From the NCBI GenBank assembly GCA_046050405.1, contig JBJOPY010000213.1:1-7619 (forward strand): a DNA stretch of 7,619 bases, given 5' to 3'. Positions 1 through 5,971 of this stretch are shown here, in pieces. Each line of letters starts with the position of its first letter. Position 1 is the first letter of the stretch. Source of the stretch: JADKCL01 sp046050405. GTDB lineage: Bacteria > Bacteroidota > Bacteroidia > J057 > JADKCL01. The notes below the pieces were generated by a model. That model did no database searches, was not told where the DNA came from, and worked only from the letters and a program-made list of their open reading frames with translations. The translations under genes and the position numbers were made by a program.

Positions 1-134
1 GACAGGGTCGGTAGGTTTCACCCGCATCTTGCCGAGATTTCCGCTGTATTTCATCGGGGCAATTTACGGGATTTATGGTTTCGGTTCATGGTCGGGACCT
101 CTAGGACAGGATGGGTTTCACACTGGGCTCGTTC

Positions 135-156
135 ACGGATGTCCCGATGCATCCGT
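135..156. terminator. Hairpin downstream of the MerR gene, weak terminator candidate
   Basis: ACGGATG (135-141) and CATCCGT (150-156) form a perfect 7-base stem with an 8-base loop. It lies about 115 bases past the MerR stop codon. There is no T tract after it on the minus strand, so intrinsic termination is doubtful. The rest of the 270-base left end holds no convincing gene; a loose direct repeat (GACAGG...GGTTTCAC at 1-21 and 106-122) is the only other pattern I see. Confidence 0.25.
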
Positions 157-270
157 CTGTCCCCCCTGGATACGTTGCCCGGGGCGGCGGCATGTGCAAG
201 CGGATTCTTCAGGGACAGAACAGCATCCCTCGCGGGCCGTATGCCACAGCGAGCCTGAAAGGGCGGATCC

Positions 271-1152
271 TTAACCGCTGCGATCCACGAATCCGATCAG
301 GTCTTGAGGTTTCAGGAGATGAACCATATTGTCGCCGATGGCCTTGAGGTTCTGGATCGCGGCACCTGTCACGATGATCTTGGACTTCGGGAATCGCTTG
401 CCCAGCCGTCCCAAGTAGGCCTGAATGCTTTCCTTCGGCGGGGCCATGGTCAGGATGGTGAAAAAATAATCCGGCTGCAGCATCTCATACACCGAGGCCA
501 GGTCTTCTTCCGGGACACTTTGCCCCAGGTAGATCACTCGTTTGCCGCGCACCCGGAGGAGGTAAGCGGCAAACAGCAATCCCATTTCGTGCAGCTCGTT
601 GCAAGGGAGGAACAAGGCAAATCTCGCGGCGCCTTCCCCGCCCGGCGCCTCCTGTGCATCTATGGCTGCGATCAATTTCTGCCGGACGAGATTGCTGACG
701 AAGTGCTCCTGCACAGGGCTGACGGCACCTGTCTGCCAGAGCATTCCCACCTGCTTGAAAAAGGGAAAGACAATCCGGAGCATGGTTTCCTCGAATCCAT
801 AGCGCTGGGCACTGACCGAAATCACCTGCTCGAACCGCTCCTCATCCAGATCCAGCATCGCCAGGCTCAGTGCGTTGATCTGGTGCGAGCATTCATCGCA
901 CCCGGAATGAAGGTTCTGGCAGGCCTGGTGAATCTCGGCACGGGACATTCTGGCGATGGCGGAGATCTTGTATCCGTTGCAGTTCAGCCGCGAAATGCTC
1001 AGCAACAGCCGTAGGTCTTCATCGTCATACAACCGGATGTTCGTACCCGTGCGCTTGGGATGCAAGATCTCATAACGCTGTTCCCACATCCGCAGCGTAT
1101 GGGCCTTGATGCCCGAGATGTTCTCCAGATCGCGAATGGAATATGTCGCCAA
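271..1152 (-). CDS. MerR-family regulator with B12-binding domain (CarH/LitR-like photoreceptor)
   Basis: This is a 293-residue cytoplasmic DNA-binding regulator. Residues 1-70 form a MerR winged helix-turn-helix, with the usual WEQRY turn at 23-27 followed by the NIRLYDDEDL wing. Residues about 90-165 match the helical cap of B12-dependent regulators, with W139 and E149-H150 in the spacing W-x9-EH. Residues 175-290 form the Rossmann-like cobalamin domain, with E186-L-H188-E-M-G191 matching the E-x-H-x-x-G motif that supplies the lower axial His ligand. In characterised CarH proteins these motifs bind adenosylcobalamin; the dark tetramer represses and light breaks it up. Light sensing here is inferred from the motifs. 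The start is TTG at 1152, because MATYSIRDLE is where family members begin. It is separated by 252 bases from the next gene upstream and probably has its own promoter. An inverted repeat lies 33-81 bases upstream. Its targets cannot be told from the window. Confidence 0.95.
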   Translation of the reverse strand: MATYSIRDLENISGIKAHTLRMWEQRYEILHPKRTGTNIRLYDDEDLRLLLSISRLNCNGYKISAIARMSRAEIHQACQNLHSGCDECSHQINALSLAMLDLDEERFEQVISVSAQRYGFEETMLRIVFPFFKQVGMLWQTGAVSPVQEHFVSNLVRQKLIAAIDAQEAPGGEGAARFALFLPCNELHEMGLLFAAYLLRVRGKRVIYLGQSVPEEDLASVYEMLQPDYFFTILTMAPPKESIQAYLGRLGKRFPKSKIIVTGAAIQNLKAIGDNMVHLLKPQDLIGFVDRSG

Positions 1153-1184
1153 GTCTTAGGGCTTAAGAGATATTAAACCCTCTG

Positions 1185-1233
1185 AAACAGGATTTGTTTA
1201 AACTTTCCTGAAGATTCCTCAACAAATCTGTTT
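1185..1233. promoter_or_regulatory. Inverted repeat upstream of the B12-MerR gene, candidate operator
   Basis: The left arm AAACAGGATTTGTT (1185-1198) is mirrored by AACAAATCTGTTT (1221-1233), with a one-base bulge and 22 bases between. The 8-base palindrome GTTTAAAC (1196-1203) adjoins the left arm, and a further TTAAAC lies at 1173-1178. The site is 33-81 bases upstream of the MerR start, where an autoregulatory operator would be expected. I see the symmetry directly; binding by the adjacent regulator is inference. No clear Bacteroidota promoter (TTTG/TAnnTTTG) or sigma-70 promoter could be placed. Confidence 0.4.
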
Positions 1234-1404
1234 ACCCTTCCCCTGTGAATCCTTGAGGCTCCCCACGATGGACTACCGCTACCGATGACGTACCCCTACA
1301 GCACCCATTCCTTTCCATTACGACCCCTGAACACACTTGGCGAATGCGAAATGCTCACCACTTCCAGCACGGCAACTATCCTCCCACCAGTTGCGCTATG
1401 GCTC

Positions 1405-1926
1405 CTATCTGCCCACCACCAGCTTCAGGACATTGGAGTCGGGCAGCCGGTTCAGGTATTCGCTGCCTTTGAATTGGACGGTGTAATTCCCGGGCTGAGA
1501 GATGGGATAGGCCTCCTGCAGGTCGAAGGTCACCGACCGGGTCTCGCCTGGGCCGACAGGAATGTCGTCGGCCGCAGTGGGCGCCCCGCACTTTCTGTTG
1601 ATTCCTTGGTAGGCGATCTTGTTCCCCTTGGCATCCATCACACCCATGATATCGCCATTGAAGCCCTCGAAGGGTGTCATGTACTGGCAGAACTTCTGTG
1701 CCTTTTCCTGTGCATTGGCCACGGAAAAGGACAGCTCGATCGGCGCGCCGACTTTTGGGGAGCCTGTGACGGAGCCGAGGGTGACTTGGAGGTCGTGCAT
1801 ATTCTTCTGGGTATTGACGTGCTGTACTGCGCAGGCTGACCAGGTGACGACGGTCAGGCAGGCGAGGAACAATCCTTGGAACAATTTAATTGGACGATTC
1901 GTCCAGGTATTCATCATTGTCAACAT
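1405..1926 (-). CDS. Secreted or lipid-anchored protein resembling the N-terminal domain of M35 metalloproteases
   Basis: From the ATG at 1926 the product has 173 residues. Residues 10-32 are a signal sequence: basic start, hydrophobic stretch LFQGLFLACLTVV, then WSAC, where C32 could be lipidated, although Trp at -3 is a poor lipobox residue. The mature part is one beta-rich domain. Its key stretches (VTLGSVTGSPKVGAPIELSF, then MTPFEGFNGDI, GAPTAADDIPVGPGETRSV, and AYPISQPGNYTVQF) read like the N-terminal region that precedes the catalytic domain in secreted bacterial M35 (deuterolysin or peptidyl-Lys) proteases. No catalytic domain or HExxH follows. C80 and C113 could form a disulphide. The frame is open up to a TTG at 1986 that overlaps the stop of the 84-residue gene, but the signal sequence favours 1926, or ATGs at 1917 and 1914. 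No strong ribosome site is visible. Translational coupling with the upstream gene is possible. Function is unknown; a protease inhibitor-like role is inference. Confidence 0.82.
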   Translation of the reverse strand: MLTMMNTWTNRPIKLFQGLFLACLTVVTWSACAVQHVNTQKNMHDLQVTLGSVTGSPKVGAPIELSFSVANAQEKAQKFCQYMTPFEGFNGDIMGVMDAKGNKIAYQGINRKCGAPTAADDIPVGPGETRSVTFDLQEAYPISQPGNYTVQFKGSEYLNRLPDSNVLKLVVGR

Positions 1927-1982
1927 TGGTCGTCTGTTTGCGAATTCATCATCCTGTCTGCCCGGGCGTGGATCCGGGCGTT

Positions 1983-2237
1983 TCAATCTCTTTTGGGGAC
2001 TTGGGCTGGCATTGCTTCGAGTGCGGGCCGGGCACCACTGTTGGCAGCCGATTTGAGCTGGGCGAGCCGCTGAACCTGGGGACTGTTGTTGGCCGCTTCC
2101 TGAAGCATTCGCTGTATGAATACTTTTGGCCTGCTGTCCACAAACTGAAAGGTGGAGCCGCCGTGGCTACTGCCTTCTGGCTGGATGTTGGCCGCAGTCC
2201 TTACCTTTTCCGATTTCCGGTCAACTTGTGATTGCAT
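1983..2237 (-). CDS. Small DUF4157-leader-like protein (FVDxRP motif)
   Basis: This is an 84-residue polar, soluble protein with no signal peptide. Residues 29-56 (TFQFVDSRP, then QRMLQEAANNSPQVQRL) closely resemble the N-terminal leader found before the DUF4157 domain in many Bacteroidota cargo proteins, whose consensus I recall as FVDNRPE..AQRKLQE.ANNSPQV.QL. Here the leader stands alone: the frame ends at 1983 with no protease domain and no payload. The stop overlaps a TTG in the frame of the following lipoprotein gene, and that gene's likely ATG is 57 bases on, so the two are probably cotranscribed. The start at 2237 is the first Met and no good ribosome site precedes it. It may be a remnant of a lost cargo gene, or a genuine small partner such as a loading or plug peptide. 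Base composition and reading frame are intact. Confidence 0.72.
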   Translation of the reverse strand: MQSQVDRKSEKVRTAANIQPEGSSHGGSTFQFVDSRPKVFIQRMLQEAANNSPQVQRLAQLKSAANSGARPALEAMPAQVPKRD

Positions 2238-2499
2238 ACAAGAAATTTTTGGGATCAGCCTAAATAAACCGGCTTGCGTTCAGTCTCGGATGGGGTTTCC
2301 CACCTTTCTCGAAAACGAACCATAAATGCCAAATAAAATTGCACGGTGATGTAAAATTGGTTGCCAATCAAGTGGCTACAAAATAATTCCATGGACTTGT
2401 CAGATATGTTTTCATCCAGCCCCTGATGATACACTGACCCTTGTCCAGAACGACCTGACGGGAGGCTCCCAAGCCTGCTGGATCCTCCGCCTGACCCTG

Positions 2500-3210
2500 T
2501 CACGGTGCCGTATCCACCCGCCAATCCTCGAAATTGGGGATGTAGGCCAGCAAGGGAACGGTCAGCATGCCCAGGTCAAACGTTTCCTCATCCACCGTAT
2601 CGTCCTTCCCGAAGCCTTCGATGGCCATTAGCTTCTCTTCGGTTTCGCGGGCCGCCTCCAGCGACAGCCGCCCCTCCTCCACAGCCTCTCCGATGACCCC
2701 GCGCAGGTGTACCAGTCCCACCAAGGGAATCAATGCCACCAGCACATTGTGCCGGACGGCACCACTGGGGTGGCCGAGGAGCCCGACCAGTTCCGATGCG
2801 GGCGTGGACAGCAGCCACCAGGTCTTATCCGCGAGGACGACACTGGCGCGTTCTGCGATCACCCCACCGTATTGATGCAGCGACCGAAGAACCTCCTGCA
2901 CGACGGTGTCACGTAGCGGCTCAGGAAGTGCCTCTTCGGGAATGCGCCCCAGCCCCACGATGGCGGCGAGCACGAGGTAGGTGTTTTCGGTTTCCCGCAA
3001 CCCATTGAGCAAGGCTTGCACCCTCTCCTGTTCGGGGATGAGCTCGGGATACATGATCAGGTTGGCGATGGCCTGATAACTCTTTCCTTCACCGATTAGC
3101 TGCGCCACTACCTGATGATCCTCAGCATCCAGGGCAGGGATGTCTTCGCGGAGCATCATCAGATGATCCAACTCGCGTGAAGTCAAAAAATCGCTGAATT
3201 CTTTACTCAT
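2500..3210 (-). CDS. Hypothetical helical protein, HEAT-like
   Basis: I do not recognise the family. From the ATG at 3210 it has 236 residues; an in-frame ATG at 3240 would add MIRPFLQKNT. MSKEFSDFL looks the more natural start, though neither has a clear ribosome site. The protein is rich in Leu, Ala, Val and Glu, has no signal peptide or membrane segment, and is predicted by eye to be almost wholly helical. Two or three stretches (TYLVLAAIVGLGRIPEEAL near 80-98, then GGVIAERASVVLADKTWWLL, then GAVRHNVLVALIPLVGLVHL near 159-178) look like HEAT or ARM helices. The C-terminus is acidic (DDTVDEETFDLG). It lies between the 738-residue DUF4157 gene and the small leader-like gene on the same strand, so an accessory, chaperone or immunity role in the cargo cluster is possible but unproven. 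Confidence 0.85.
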   Translation of the reverse strand: MSKEFSDFLTSRELDHLMMLREDIPALDAEDHQVVAQLIGEGKSYQAIANLIMYPELIPEQERVQALLNGLRETENTYLVLAAIVGLGRIPEEALPEPLRDTVVQEVLRSLHQYGGVIAERASVVLADKTWWLLSTPASELVGLLGHPSGAVRHNVLVALIPLVGLVHLRGVIGEAVEEGRLSLEAARETEEKLMAIEGFGKDDTVDEETFDLGMLTVPLLAYIPNFEDWRVDTAP

Positions 3211-3306
3211 AGTATTTTTCTGTAAAAATGGGCGGATCATTGGTTTGTTTTGCCAGGACTGGCTGGCACTTGCTCGATCACCTTATCTATATGCTACCTG
3301 AATGAG

Positions 3307-3334
3307 GAAGCATCGTGAAGCGTGCTAATGCTTC
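3307..3334. terminator. Inverted repeat between the 738-residue gene and the helical-protein gene
   Basis: GAAGCAT (3307-3313) pairs with ATGCTTC (3328-3334) in a perfect 7-base stem with a 14-base loop. An inner GAAGC (3317-3321) can pair with the same right arm, so two folds compete. It lies about 105 bases past the stop of the 738-residue gene and about 97 bases before the start of the next one. No T tract follows on the minus strand. It could be a terminator, a processing site, or a protein-binding site. Confidence 0.3.
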
Positions 3335-3439
3335 ATGCCTTCCATCCTAAAGATCACCTTCGCTGCTGAAATTAAGACGATGCTTTGCAGGATCATTATT
3401 TGTTCTTCGTCTATACTACCTTGTTTCTGACTTTCTTCC

Positions 3440-5656
3440 TCATTTTCCCGACCTTTTTCTTGACCTTCTTTCCCTGTTGTCCTGGGCAAAGTAGCCGCCG
3501 CTATCACTCCTGTTGTCCTGGGCAAAGTAAGAGCCGCTTTCACTCCTGTTGTCCTGGGCAAAGTAGCCGCCGCTTTCTTTCCTGTTGTCCTGGGCAAAGT
3601 AAGGGGCGCTTTCACTCCTGTTGTCCTGGGCAAAGTAGCCGCCGCTATCACTCCTGTTGTCCTGCACAAAGTAGCCGCCGCGTTCATTCCTGTTGTCCTG
3701 GGCAAAGTAAGAGCCGCTTTCACTCCTGTTGTCCTGGGCAAAGTAGCCGCCGCTTTCTTTCCTGTTGTCCTGGTTGATGTGCTGCCCGTTGTCCTCGTTG
3801 AGATATATGCCGCTAGAATTCTTATCGGATCTTGCAGCATCACCATTTTCACGATTACCCATTTTGTCATTTGACTTTTCCACCTTCGTAAAATGCCCAT
3901 GCAATACATCTCGCACCTCTTGTGGGTTAGCCTCAGCATGATCTCCTCTTCGTACTACGAATTCCCCCTTTTCCTCGGAAAGAACCCATCCAAGTTTCTT
4001 GAATGCATCCATGACCCGAGATTTGCCTCTAGTTTCAATGAAGAATTTCACTGTTTTTTGGGTCATATCTTTTTCCAGCGAATTCTCCTCTCCTTCTGTG
4101 AAGAATTGATCAGCAGGGCCATTGAACTTCTGTATGGAGAAAGCAAGCTCCAAGTGTACTTTGCTCAAATCGACGCCCTTCTTCTTGAGCATATGACAGA
4201 CTTGGCGGGTCTGTTGGACTGTGGGCATATAGTGCCCGCTTTTGTCGTTCAGAACCATGATTTGGCCGCCTGTGGCTTGGATGGTGCCTGCCCCTGCAAC
4301 TGAAATGCCAGCGAGCAGGCTGGAGTGATGGTACTTGCCGAACTTGTGGGATGCCATGTGGAGATCTCCTTGAGAGCTCATCACGAAGATCTCGAGGCCT
4401 ATTCCCGCATGCTGGGTGACACTATTGGAGGTGTCCACGGCTTCCCCGGGGTTGCTATCATGCGTTGCACTACGCCTCAAAATCCCCCCCGATATCTCAA
4501 CCTTGGTTTTTGCCTGCGCCTCGGATGTTTCATCGTAAGTGACAAGCCGCTCGTTCAGTGCAGTCCAGTTCAGGTTTCCATCGTCATCGACCTGGATGTC
4601 TTGGAGTCTGCTATGTTTTAGCCACAAATCATAGTTCGCATGAATCATCTCCCTAATTTTATCTGCATCATCCATCTGCTTGACGTTTTCACCTTCCGAC
4701 TCAAGATCATCGGGGATTCCTTTTTTTGCCTCCTCCAGAGATATCTCACCATTTTCGTGTTTTACGAGATCATTGAGTATCCCCTTAAATAGTTTTATTT
4801 TGTCTGCATTCTTCTCGAAAACAACACGGTGATCTTTGCGTTGCTCTTTACGTTCATTTTTATAGCCGGTAAGTAACTCCCTCAAATCCATATAGGTTTC
4901 GCGTTGCACCACTGGAGGGGTGGAAGCACTGGCGGGGTTCCAGGTGGCAGGGCTACCTTGTCTTTGGGCAACGGGGATTTGATGGGCATGTCCCGCCGTA
5001 ACGCCTTGCTCCAGCCCAACAGAACCCTGGGCAGGATCAATTTTCCCCTGTAGGACTCCATTCCCTGATTTAATTTGGGCAGGATTGGCCAATGCCTTTG
5101 CCCCCATCACATCGGCTTCGTGCTCCAGCCCCGCGTCATCATTGATCGGTACTGTACCCTTCATCTGGGTGGTGGGTTGCACCCGCCCCCGCTTCTGCTG
5201 CGCCACATGCCATGCCTCATGGGCCAAGTGCTTCTCCTGCCCCGGTGCCATGTGGATGTCCGTCCCTTGGGCGTAGGCATGGGCTTGCAATTGCGCAGGC
5301 TTGGAGGAATTGTAATGCACCGTGACATCATTCATCGGGAGGCCGGAGAGGCGCTCGATGCCGGACTTGAGGTTGTCCGGCATACCCGTCTTGTTTTCGG
5401 GGGCCTTGGTTGAGGGGGCCGAGGACGACCTCGCCTCCTTCAGCTGCAGATAGGCAGCGTCCCTGGCCGTCATCCTGGAGGAACCCAGCGCACCCTGCTC
5501 AAGCGCTCTTCGCTGTGCTGCCTGTGCCACTTCATGGTACTTGGCCTGCCGCTGAACGAGGCGGCCGAGGCTTCCCTCTGCAGGGAATGAGGACGAATTC
5601 GACGTACCCGATTGTGGGGCTGATTTCGATGTCGCGGGCATTTGCTGCTTTTCCAT
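3440..5656 (-). CDS. DUF4157 (eCIS core) protein with IQM-like domain and YFAQDNR repeat tail
   Basis: This is a 738-residue protein without a signal peptide, likely cargo of an extracellular contractile injection system. Residues 1-90 are a low-complexity, Ser/Ala/Gln-rich leader. Residues 92-188 are DUF4157: MPDNLKSGIERLSG, then H146-E-A-W-H150 (zinc-protease HExxH) and the LEHEADVMGAKAL segment, where E180 is a likely third ligand. Residues 255-345 are charged and helical. Residues about 335-505 resemble the plant IQM core: LEIFVMSSQGDL, then F439-G-K-Y-H-H-S-S-L-L-A-G, the GAGTI strand, and S473-G-H-Y with P478. Residues 520-585 are helical. Residues 628-728 are eight 12-residue repeats, ending in a basic RERRSRKRSGK. 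The start at 5656 has only an adjacent AGG; the second ATG (M6, at 5641) has GGAAAAG about 10 bases upstream and may be the true one. What the IQM-like part does is unknown to me. Confidence 0.95.
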   Translation of the reverse strand: MEKQQMPATSKSAPQSGTSNSSSFPAEGSLGRLVQRQAKYHEVAQAAQRRALEQGALGSSRMTARDAAYLQLKEARSSSAPSTKAPENKTGMPDNLKSGIERLSGLPMNDVTVHYNSSKPAQLQAHAYAQGTDIHMAPGQEKHLAHEAWHVAQQKRGRVQPTTQMKGTVPINDDAGLEHEADVMGAKALANPAQIKSGNGVLQGKIDPAQGSVGLEQGVTAGHAHQIPVAQRQGSPATWNPASASTPPVVQRETYMDLRELLTGYKNERKEQRKDHRVVFEKNADKIKLFKGILNDLVKHENGEISLEEAKKGIPDDLESEGENVKQMDDADKIREMIHANYDLWLKHSRLQDIQVDDDGNLNWTALNERLVTYDETSEAQAKTKVEISGGILRRSATHDSNPGEAVDTSNSVTQHAGIGLEIFVMSSQGDLHMASHKFGKYHHSSLLAGISVAGAGTIQATGGQIMVLNDKSGHYMPTVQQTRQVCHMLKKKGVDLSKVHLELAFSIQKFNGPADQFFTEGEENSLEKDMTQKTVKFFIETRGKSRVMDAFKKLGWVLSEEKGEFVVRRGDHAEANPQEVRDVLHGHFTKVEKSNDKMGNRENGDAARSDKNSSGIYLNEDNGQHINQDNRKESGGYFAQDNRSESGSYFAQDNRNERGGYFVQDNRSDSGGYFAQDNRSESAPYFAQDNRKESGGYFAQDNRSESGSYFAQDNRSDSGGYFAQDNRERRSRKRSGK
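3473..3773 (-). repeat. 36-base tandem repeat encoding the YFAQDNR tail
   Basis: There are eight complete 36-base units (starting 3473, 3509, 3545, 3581, 3617, 3653, 3689 and 3725) plus a 13-base partial unit at 3761, all in frame with the 738-residue gene. The encoded unit is YFAQDNR followed by a variable SESGS, SDSGG, KESGG, NERGG or SESAP. Unit 1 equals unit 5, unit 2 equals unit 7 and unit 3 equals unit 8, base for base, so the array grew by copying blocks as well as single units. Unit 6 is the most diverged (VQDNR and NERGG). More decayed copies (INQDNRKE, NEDNG) lie at 3774-3810, the N-terminal edge of the array. A length that is a multiple of three lets copy number change without breaking the frame. 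Confidence 0.97.
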
Positions 5657-5815
5657 CCTATATCAATTCAACTAGAGTCCGCTTGAAGTTGTGATTTATT
5701 CTCGGAAATTCCAAATGAAAAATATGATGATGCTGCACCGTACGACAATTTGAAGCAGAAACCACCTCCCCATCATCCAACTTCCAAGCGCAGGCCTCCA
5801 GCCGCTGAATTCGAT

Positions 5816-5860
5816 GCTTCCTCTCCAAACTGGAGGCTCTGGAAGCTGTAGTGACAGCTT
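5816..5860 (-). promoter_or_regulatory. Two overlapping, mutually exclusive hairpins in the leader of the 738-residue gene
   Basis: Hairpin A pairs AAGCTGT (5843-5849) with ACAGCTT (5854-5860), a perfect 7-base stem with a 4-base loop. Hairpin B pairs GCTTCC (5816-5821) with GGAAGC (5841-5846), with an inner 5-base stem CTCCA/TGGAG around a 3-base loop. The bases 5843-5846 are needed by both, so an RNA can form only one at a time. They lie 160-204 bases upstream of the 738-residue start. Such an arrangement is seen in attenuators, but no T tract follows on the minus strand. On the plus strand hairpin A is followed by TTTTT and would look like an intrinsic terminator, though no plus-strand gene is present. 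Confidence 0.35.
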
Positions 5861-5913
5861 TTTCGACAAGGTGCATCAGTCTCGGCGCAGCGATCTAGAT
5901 TCATCTTGCCGAA

Positions 5914-5938
5914 TGATCTCCCCTAAGGAGGCAGATCA
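5914..5938 (-). terminator. Hairpin just after the DUF4157-calpain gene, weak terminator candidate
   Basis: TGATCT (5914-5919) and AGATCA (5933-5938) are perfect 6-base arms; the 13 bases between can extend the stem by about three pairs after one mismatch. It begins 34 bases past the stop codon of the calpain-domain gene. There is no T tract on the minus strand, so it may instead slow RNA decay or merely be chance symmetry. Confidence 0.3.
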
Positions 5939-5971
5939 CTCTCCTCCACACGTAAAATAGGTTTCATATCC

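Larger units (their letters stand above)
5657..5971. other. 315-base gap between the two DUF4157 genes, rich in inverted repeats
   Basis: I see no convincing gene here. A 72-codon open frame on the minus strand (5876 to 5658) ends one base before the start of the 738-residue gene. Its product is rich in His, Arg and Cys, resembles nothing I know and has no ribosome site, so I do not call it. The gap holds three stem-forming sequences, listed separately (5816-5846, 5843-5860, 5914-5938). No promoter could be placed with confidence. Confidence 0.6.

Noticed and set aside
1..270. Small genes at the left edge on the plus strand
   Set aside because: Two overlapping frames compete, neither has a ribosome site or motif, and both are rich in Gly, Pro and Cys from GC-rich non-coding sequence.
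304..1014. 236-codon plus-strand open frame
   Set aside because: It is antisense to the MerR regulator, which has strong motif support.
1285..1839. 184-codon plus-strand open frame
   Set aside because: It is antisense to the exported M35-prodomain-like protein, which has a signal sequence and a recognisable domain; its first part in the gap before 1405 has no motif.
2460..2477. Terminator from the palindrome GGGAGGCTCCC and the stem AGGCT/AGCCT after the helical-protein gene
   Set aside because: The two stems are short, they compete, and no T tract follows on the minus strand.
2255..2524. 89-codon minus-strand open frame between the helical protein and the small leader-like gene
   Set aside because: It overlaps the end of the helical-protein gene, begins with a Gly/Ser-rich stretch read from another frame, and shows no family signature.
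3473..3773. CRISPR array, suggested by a 36-base repeat length
   Set aside because: The units are directly tandem with no spacers, and they are in frame within a protein.
3385..3777. Plus-strand gene encoding CCPGQSSRR repeats
   Set aside because: It is the mirror of the repeat array in the minus-strand gene; nothing beyond the array supports coding on the plus strand.
5658..5876. 72-codon minus-strand gene ahead of the 738-residue gene
   Set aside because: No ribosome site, odd composition rich in His, Arg and Cys, no recognisable motif, and it runs through the overlapping hairpins. Its close end to the next start is noted only as a possible coupling.
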